A stretch of DNA of 6,028 nucleotides from Opitutaceae bacterium (GTDB lineage: Bacteria > Verrucomicrobiota > Verrucomicrobiia > Opitutales > Opitutaceae). Where the stretch lies: NCBI GenBank assembly GCA_031254955.1, contig JAIRTK010000419.1:1-6028 (forward strand), read 5' to 3'. Below are positions 4,809-6,028 of the stretch, one piece after another (the stretch's first letter is position 1; every line of letters starts with the position of its first letter). The notes beneath the pieces are model-generated. The model made no database searches. It was not told where the DNA came from and worked only from the letters and a program-made list of their open reading frames with translations. The position numbers and the translations under genes are program-made.

Positions 4809-5600
4809 ATGAAAACGACAACCGCCAGCATACGCATCATGGGCGCGCTCTTGATTACGCTCGGGGCCACTCTCGCAGCCACCGCCCAGACCTCGCCTCC
4901 CACGCCCCGCTCGGTCGCGCCCAACTACACGCCGCCCAAAAACGACCCTAAATATTATTATCAAGACGAAATCCAATCCCGCTCCCACACGTGGGATTTT
5001 TACCTGAAGCCAGGCGTCATGATTCCCAGCGACGCCAAAATCAACAACGAGACCGTCCTCTTCCGCTGGCGCGAGGACGGGCGCTGGGAAAGCGATTACA
5101 TAAGGGGCGACCTGAAACTCGACCTCGACACCGCGTTCGCGTTCGGCTTCGGGTTCGATTATAATTTTACCGGGAATCTCGCCGTGGGCGTCGAGATGAA
5201 TTTTACGTCGTCCGATTATAAAGGTGTGTTTCATGACGCGGACACGGGCGATGATTATAAGATCAACGGCGACGCAAGCATTTATATGTTCAACGCCTTC
5301 GTGCAGTATAATTTCATAAAAGGAAAATTCACCCCCTTCGTAAGAGGCAATCTCGGCTTCATGTATCTAGACTCGGGGATTTCCTCTGGAGACTGGTGGA
5401 CCACATGGCACAACTACCGCTATTACGATGAACCTACGGTGGACGACACCTACTTTATGCTCGGCGCCTCCGCCGGCCTCCGTTACGATTTCAATCATCA
5501 TGTATCCGGTGCCGTTTCCTATACGGCCAATTGGATCAAATCCCACAAGGACTGGGAATTGCAGCAGCTCATCGGCGTCTCCGTCGGCTGGAATTATTAA
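4809..5600 (+). CDS. Secreted outer-membrane beta-barrel protein
   Basis: The 263-residue product is a small outer-membrane barrel of the general porin-like/OMP_b-brl type; its substrate or role is not evident. A signal peptide covers residues 1-26 (positive Lys/Arg start, hydrophobic IMGALLITLGATLAA, likely cleavage after ATA before Q27). A Pro-rich stretch follows (about 29-46) before the first strand, SHTWDFYLKPGVMIPS. Alternating aromatic/hydrophobic strands are seen in FAFGFGFDYNFTGNLAVGVEM, YMFNAFVQYNF, TPFVRGNLGFMYLD, MLGASAGLRYDF and VSGAVSYTANW. The last strand ends in an aromatic residue (VSVGWNY), as expected for recognition by the Bam complex. Length fits an 8-stranded barrel with long loops. 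The ATG is chosen because it gives the signal peptide; no Shine-Dalgarno is visible. Three dyads lie within 125 bases upstream. The last codons and stop are duplicated at 5742-5750 beyond an inserted element. OmpW-like or OmpA-N-like folds are alternatives. Confidence 0.85.
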   Translation: MKTTTASIRIMGALLITLGATLAATAQTSPPTPRSVAPNYTPPKNDPKYYYQDEIQSRSHTWDFYLKPGVMIPSDAKINNETVLFRWREDGRWESDYIRGDLKLDLDTAFAFGFGFDYNFTGNLAVGVEMNFTSSDYKGVFHDADTGDDYKINGDASIYMFNAFVQYNFIKGKFTPFVRGNLGFMYLDSGISSGDWWTTWHNYRYYDEPTVDDTYFMLGASAGLRYDFNHHVSGAVSYTANWIKSHKDWELQQLIGVSVGWNY

Positions 5601-5613
5601 CTGACGTTACGCG
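5592..5613 (+). repeat. 22-bp direct repeat, left copy, including the 3' end of the barrel gene
   Basis: The copy begins with AATTATTAA, the Asn-Tyr-stop codons of the barrel gene, and continues CTGACGTTACGCG. It is identical over 22 bases to 5742-5763. The last eight bases also form the outer end of the element's left inverted arm. Confidence 0.9.
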
Positions 5614-5738
5614 TCGCCGTCGTAGCGCAGGTTGTCAGGCTTCTCGCTTCGCTCGGAACCCAACCTGCTAAGCACGCAACGCGTGCGTTGAATGCAGCAA
5701 CCTTGGAGGTCTGCGCTACGACCGAGGCAGCGCGTAAC
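5606..5738. mobile_element. MITE-like palindromic element at the 3' end of the barrel gene
   Basis: The 133-bp stretch has long inverted ends. Left 5606-5630 and right 5711-5738 pair through GTTACGCG/CGCGTAAC (8), GCC/GGC (3) and GTCGTAGCGCAG/CTGCGCTACGAC (12), interrupted only by two mismatches and a 3-base bulge (5723-5725). Inside are further hairpins: GCAGGTTG (5627-5634) with CAACCTGC (5661-5668), and GCACGC (5672-5677) with GCGTGC (5681-5686). There is no coding capacity. It is bracketed by an exact 22-bp direct repeat, as expected for insertion with target duplication. Non-autonomous transposon, REP/BIME-like unit and slippage duplication are the alternatives. A folded transcript of this unit could also act as a 3' mRNA stabiliser for the barrel gene, which has no other terminator. 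Confidence 0.6.
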
Positions 5739-5741
5739 ATC

Positions 5742-5763
5742 AATTATTAACTGACGTTACGCG
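5742..5763 (+). repeat. 22-bp direct repeat, right copy
   Basis: This is an exact copy of 5592-5613, 150 bases further on. It again carries AATTATTAA, matching the end of the barrel reading frame, but is preceded by unrelated bases (AACATC). Removing 5614-5763 would leave one copy and a continuous gene 3' end. Confidence 0.9.
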
Positions 5764-5774
5764 GATGCTGACGT

Positions 5775-5807
5775 GGCACGGGCGACCCACCCATGCGGCG
5801 CCGTGCC
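5775..5807. repeat. GC-rich inverted repeat upstream of fabV
   Basis: GGCACGG (5775-5781) and CCGTGCC (5801-5807) are exact inverted copies around 19 bases. No T-run follows on either strand. The rest of 5808-5935 shows no gene and no convincing promoter; the 60 bases before the fabV start are pyrimidine-rich and lack a Shine-Dalgarno. Confidence 0.4.
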
Positions 5808-5935
5808 GCGCCGCCAAAGGCCCCGCCATCCAAAAGAGCGATACTGCGCATCGTCCACGGGCGATTGCTTCGAGCGCCGCGCCGATTTTCTTTTCTCGAC
5901 GCCCCGCCACCCTTTTCCAAACCTTTGCCCTCACC

Positions 5936-6028
5936 ATGGTCATCAAACCCAAAGTCCGAGGCTTCATCTGCGTCACCGCGCATCCCGCCGGCTGCGCCGC
6001 GCATGTCCAGCAACAAATCGACTACGTG
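5936..6028 (+). CDS. fabV: Trans-2-enoyl-ACP/CoA reductase FabV, N-terminus only (runs off the window)
   Basis: Only the first 31 codons are present. They begin [20 protein letters not shown] and continue to QQQIDYV, which matches the highly conserved FabV start (M-I-I-K-P-x-x-R-G-F-I-C-x-T-x-H-P-x-G-C, then V-x-x-Q-I-x-Y-V). FabV is an NADH-dependent enoyl reductase of about 400 residues that completes each round of fatty-acid elongation; some members act on crotonyl-CoA. Family members are often naturally resistant to triclosan. The catalytic Tyr/Lys region and cofactor-binding segments lie outside the window, so integrity cannot be judged. The ATG at 5936 is set by the family N-terminus; there is no Shine-Dalgarno (CCCTCACC precedes it). 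Confidence 0.87.
   Translation, partial: MVIKPKVRGFICVTAHPAGCAAHVQQQIDYV

Noticed and set aside
4662..5234. Minus-strand open frame opposite the barrel gene
   Set aside because: The plus strand has a signal peptide, beta-barrel strands and a terminal aromatic; the antisense product has no recognisable feature.

Overview
The window looks like chromosomal DNA of a GC-rich Gram-negative bacterium. My best guess is Verrucomicrobiota, near Opitutaceae. The basis is mostly indirect: an outer-membrane beta-barrel protein, a FabV-type enoyl reductase, an ECF sigma/anti-sigma pair of the kind common in that phylum, weak or absent Shine-Dalgarno sequences before several starts, and many GC-rich palindromic intergenic repeats. 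No rRNA or taxonomic marker is present, so the placement is an inference. I see no phage, CRISPR or defence system.

Layout. Positions 1-291 (minus strand) hold an AT-richer remnant of a small unknown gene, with a possible extended -10 promoter at 372-380. Positions 292-616 have no convincing gene but carry an imperfect inverted repeat, a 20-bp direct repeat and a GC-rich hairpin. Positions 617-2308 (minus) encode a PYC_OADA-type biotin-dependent carboxyltransferase subunit that ends in a long Ala/Pro/Thr linker and stops just before the expected biotinyl domain. Its upstream region has a putative promoter overlapped by a perfect 8-10-8 inverted repeat. A minus-strand intrinsic terminator at 2477-2514 closes the next operon, in which an ECF sigma factor (3314-3961) and a single-pass membrane anti-sigma factor (2541-3317) overlap by 4 bases (ATGA).

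Positions 3962-4380 are gene-free and contain two copies of a dispersed GC-rich repeat and a probable promoter for tRNA-Lys(UUU) at 4381-4455. Positions 4456-4808 contain a long imperfect inverted repeat, then three regularly spaced dyads directly upstream of a secreted outer-membrane beta-barrel gene (4809-5600). Directly after that gene, a 133-bp MITE-like element with long inverted arms is bracketed by an exact 22-bp direct repeat that duplicates the last codons and stop of the gene. The window ends inside the first 31 codons of fabV.

The genes do not form one pathway. The carboxyltransferase belongs to C3/C4 carboxylate metabolism, the sigma/anti-sigma pair to envelope-linked transcription control, the barrel to the outer membrane, and FabV to fatty-acid synthesis. 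The strongest second-look items are the element at the 3' end of the barrel gene, the biotin-less carboxyltransferase, the triple-dyad leader and the dispersed repeat family. I found no convincing evidence of a wholly new system.
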